DNA from: JAHFUA01 sp963733935
Lineage (GTDB): Bacteria > Acidobacteriota > Terriglobia > Terriglobales > Acidobacteriaceae
Reading direction: 5' to 3'
Assembly (NCBI GenBank): GCA_963733935.1
Contig: CAVTEQ010000006.1
Span: 354,151-418,150, forward strand
Length of the DNA: 64,000 nt
Part shown: piece after piece, positions 61,911-64,000 of the stretch
How the letters are laid out: each line of letters opens with the position of its first letter
Position numbering within the stretch: the stretch's first letter is position 1
The notes under the pieces: generated by a model
Told to the model about the DNA's origin: nothing
Seen by the model: the letters and a program-made list of their open reading frames with translations, nothing else
The model's database searches: none
Translations under genes and position numbers: made by a program

Positions 61911-64000
61911 CTACCCAGCCCGTCCGGCGGGATGGCATTGATAGCAGTTAATGCTGTTCCACACGAAGTTCCGCACCCCTTGGTGTCCGGCGGTGGTCGT
62001 GGCCTGGGTGTGGCAAATAGTGCACTGGAAAACCGAGTAATCACTTGAATTCGTATGGCAGGTGGCGCAAACCCCTTGCGCATTGCCGTGATTCGTCGGG
62101 AACCAGGTGTGATTAAACGTCGCTCCAAGCCACGAAGTAGTCGTGTGGCATGTCTGGCAAGTAGTTGGGAAGCCAGCCGCCACGTGGTTCGGGTTGGTCG
62201 TGGTCTGATACACGGTCTTGTGGCACGAGTAACAGTCCGTGGGCACCGTGGTGTAGTTGTTATTCACGTGACAGTTGGCGCAGGGCACCGTGGTGTGCGC
62301 TCCGGTCAGCGGGAAAGGCGTGTTGTTGTGATTAAAGGTGGCGTCCGTCCAGGCCACTGTGTCATGGCACATGTCACAGGTGGTTGGGAAGGCCAGGGTC
62401 ACGTGGTTCACCGGACTGAGCGCCGTCTGGTAATTCGATATGTGGCAAGTGACACAGGCGGTGCTGCTGAGCTTGTAGTTGTTGTTGGTGTGGCATTGCG
62501 TGCACTGTAGGGTGGCGTGAGCGCCGGTCAGGGCGAAGCCGGTGGTGGTGTGATTGAACTTGCCGTCGGTCCAAACTAGGGTGTCGTGGCAACTGTCGCA
62601 GGTAGTGGGGAAACCGGCGGCGACGTGGTTCACCGGGCTTACGGCATTGTTGTAATCGGTCTGGTGGCAGGCGACACAGGCCGTGTTCGTCAGCTTGTAA
62701 TTATTGTTGGTGTGGCACTGCGTGCACTGCAGCGTGGCGTGGGCGCCGCTCAGCGCCCATCCCGTGGTTGAATGATTGAACTGGCCATCAGTCCAGGCGA
62801 CCGTGTCATGGCAGGTATCGCAGGTATTCGGGAATGCGGCCTGCACGTGATTCACCGGAGTGATTGCCGTGTTGTAGTCGTTCTGGTGGCAGGAGGAGCA
62901 GACCGTATTGGCGCTCGTCAGGGTGTAGTTGTTATTCACGTGGCACTGGGCGCAGGGAGTGGTGGCGTGCGTGCCCGTCAGCGTCCAGCCGGTGGTGGAG
63001 TGATCGAATTTGCCATTGGTCCAAACAACCGTGTCATGGCAGTTCTGGCAGGTGTTAGGAAAGGCCAGCTGCACGTGGTTCACCGGGCTGACGGCGGTGT
63101 TGTAGTCGTTCTGGTGGCAACTGACGCAAGCCGTGTTGGTGATGTTGTAGTTGTTGCTGACGTGGCACTGCGCGCACGGAGTCGTGGCATGTGTTCCGGT
63201 CAGGGCGAATCCCGTGCTGGTGTGGTCGAACTTGCCATTTATCCACGAAACCGTGTCATGGCAGTTCTGGCAGGTGGTGGGGAAAGCCAACTGCACGTGG
63301 TTTACGGGATTAACCGCATTGTTGTAGTCGGTCTGGTGGCAGGAGGCGCAGGCCGTGTTGGTGATGTTGTAGTTGTTGTTGACGTGACACTGCGCGCAGG
63401 AGGTAGTGGCGTGTGCGCCAGTCAACGGGAATCCCGACTTGGAGTGGTCGAATTGCGCAGGCTGCCAGGCGGTGGTGTTGTGGCAGGTCTCACAGCTCTG
63501 CGCGAAGCCTGCTGCGTGTGGCTGGGATTCGTGGTTCCCTGAAAATCCTTCAGATGGCAGCTCACGCAGGTCGTGACCGTGAGGTTGTAGTTGTTGTTGA
63601 GGTGACATTGCGAGCAAGCGACCGTGGTGTGCGCACCGGTCAGCGCCCAGCCCGCCGTGGAATCATCGAATTTGCCGTTGGTCCACGCGACCGTATCGTG
63701 GCAGTTCTGGCAGGTAGTGGGGAAACCCAACTGGACGTGGTTCACTGGCGTGGTGGCGTTGTTGTAATCCGTCTGATGACACGTAACGCAGGCGATGCTG
63801 GTCAGGTTGTAGTTGTTATTGACGTGGCATTGCGTACACTGCAGCTCGGCGTGGCTCCCAGTCAGTGGAAAGCCGACCGAACTGTGGTCGAAGGTCGCGC
63901 CGTCCCATGAAACGGTGGTGTGGCATTGCTGGCAGTTCTGCGAGAAATTAAGCGCCACATGGCTGGGATTGTTCGTGGACTGGAAGTCTTTCAGGTGGCA
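61911..64000 (-). CDS. polyheme cytochrome c of tandem triheme repeats (5' part outside, one frame break)
   Basis: The gene enters from the right edge and ends at TAG 61911. Two frames joined near 63522 (one base missing) contain 28 complete CxxCH motifs: 6 upstream of the break and 22 after it. The unit is about 62 residues and 186 bp, with three haems each: FPTTCQNCHDTVSW, GTHATTPCAQCHVNNNY and TACVSCHQNDYNTAVSPVNH. Additional His residues in NHV and FDHS positions can serve as distal ligands, giving bis-His haems. The last unit ends GVCATCHTNS, QCTICHT, NCYQCHPAGRAG. It is exported (start not visible) and probably forms a long haem wire. First gene seen of the operon. Confidence 0.87.

Noticed and set aside
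62772..63542. Plus-strand Val/Gly/Arg repeats resembling a repetitive protein
   Set aside because: Shadow of the cytochrome modules on the other strand; the periodicity is that of the CxxCH repeats.
61911..64000. Regular ~186-bp repeats that could suggest a CRISPR-like or satellite array
   Set aside because: The period is coding (62 residues with three CxxCH each), with no constant repeat plus unique spacer pattern.

Overview
The window is GC-rich, densely coded bacterial DNA that fits an Acidobacteriota chromosome (Terriglobia / Koribacter-like). This placement rests on the gene repertoire and on palindromic intergenic repeats; no 16S gene is present. Genes lie on both strands in short operons. 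There is one tRNA (Pro, CGG) and no rRNA, CRISPR array, transposase or phage gene.

Layout. 0-6 kb: alpha/beta hydrolase end, small membrane protein, a frame-broken cNMP-domain/thioredoxin-reductase-like gene, Dps, RutE-like nitroreductase, a DUF202-DUF302 fusion and a TAT-exported protein interrupted by a TGA. 6-18 kb: STAS protein, PhoB/PhoR-type pair, GAF protein, metallophosphoesterase, a 1054-residue BNR/sortilin-type secreted protein and an RsbU-type phosphatase. 18-28 kb: PEP carboxykinase, a second RsbU-type phosphatase, efp-acyP-apt, and an SDR with two alpha/beta hydrolases, one of them decayed. 28-34 kb: TonB proteins, YtxH, MaoC, a FecR-like protein, PilZ, and trpE-trpG separated by a remnant of a four-helix-bundle (23S IVS) gene. 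34-43 kb: MBL-fold hydrolase, truncated HD-domain gene, a compact RiPP-like pair (double-glycine leader peptide with GHF repeats plus SagB-type oxidase), and a lodA-lodB-Ser/Thr kinase operon. 43-56 kb: trxB, a response regulator, pgeF, two MacB-type permeases, lipid kinase, alkyltransferase-like protein, amine oxidase, tyrS, purN, purM, tRNA-Pro. 56-64 kb: a tight minus-strand operon encoding a polyheme cytochrome c, an outer-membrane beta-barrel with AMIN domain, a periplasmic protein, a b-type-cytochrome-like membrane protein and a ferredoxin-FAD oxidoreductase.

The two most interesting systems are the RiPP-like pair at 36.1-37.5 kb and the putative transmembrane electron conduit at 56.4-64.0 kb. 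Three further oddities stand out: families of 7-bp tandem repeats (all permutations of AGTNNNN) at gene borders, a dispersed inverted repeat that supplies a signal peptide at 45.1 kb, and an in-frame TGA followed by a perfect hairpin at 5.3 kb.

Caution: at least six genes carry single-base frame disruptions, mostly extra bases in short homopolymers, while several much longer genes are intact. Local sequencing error or real decay cannot be separated from the sequence alone, so those genes are given as broken over their whole span.
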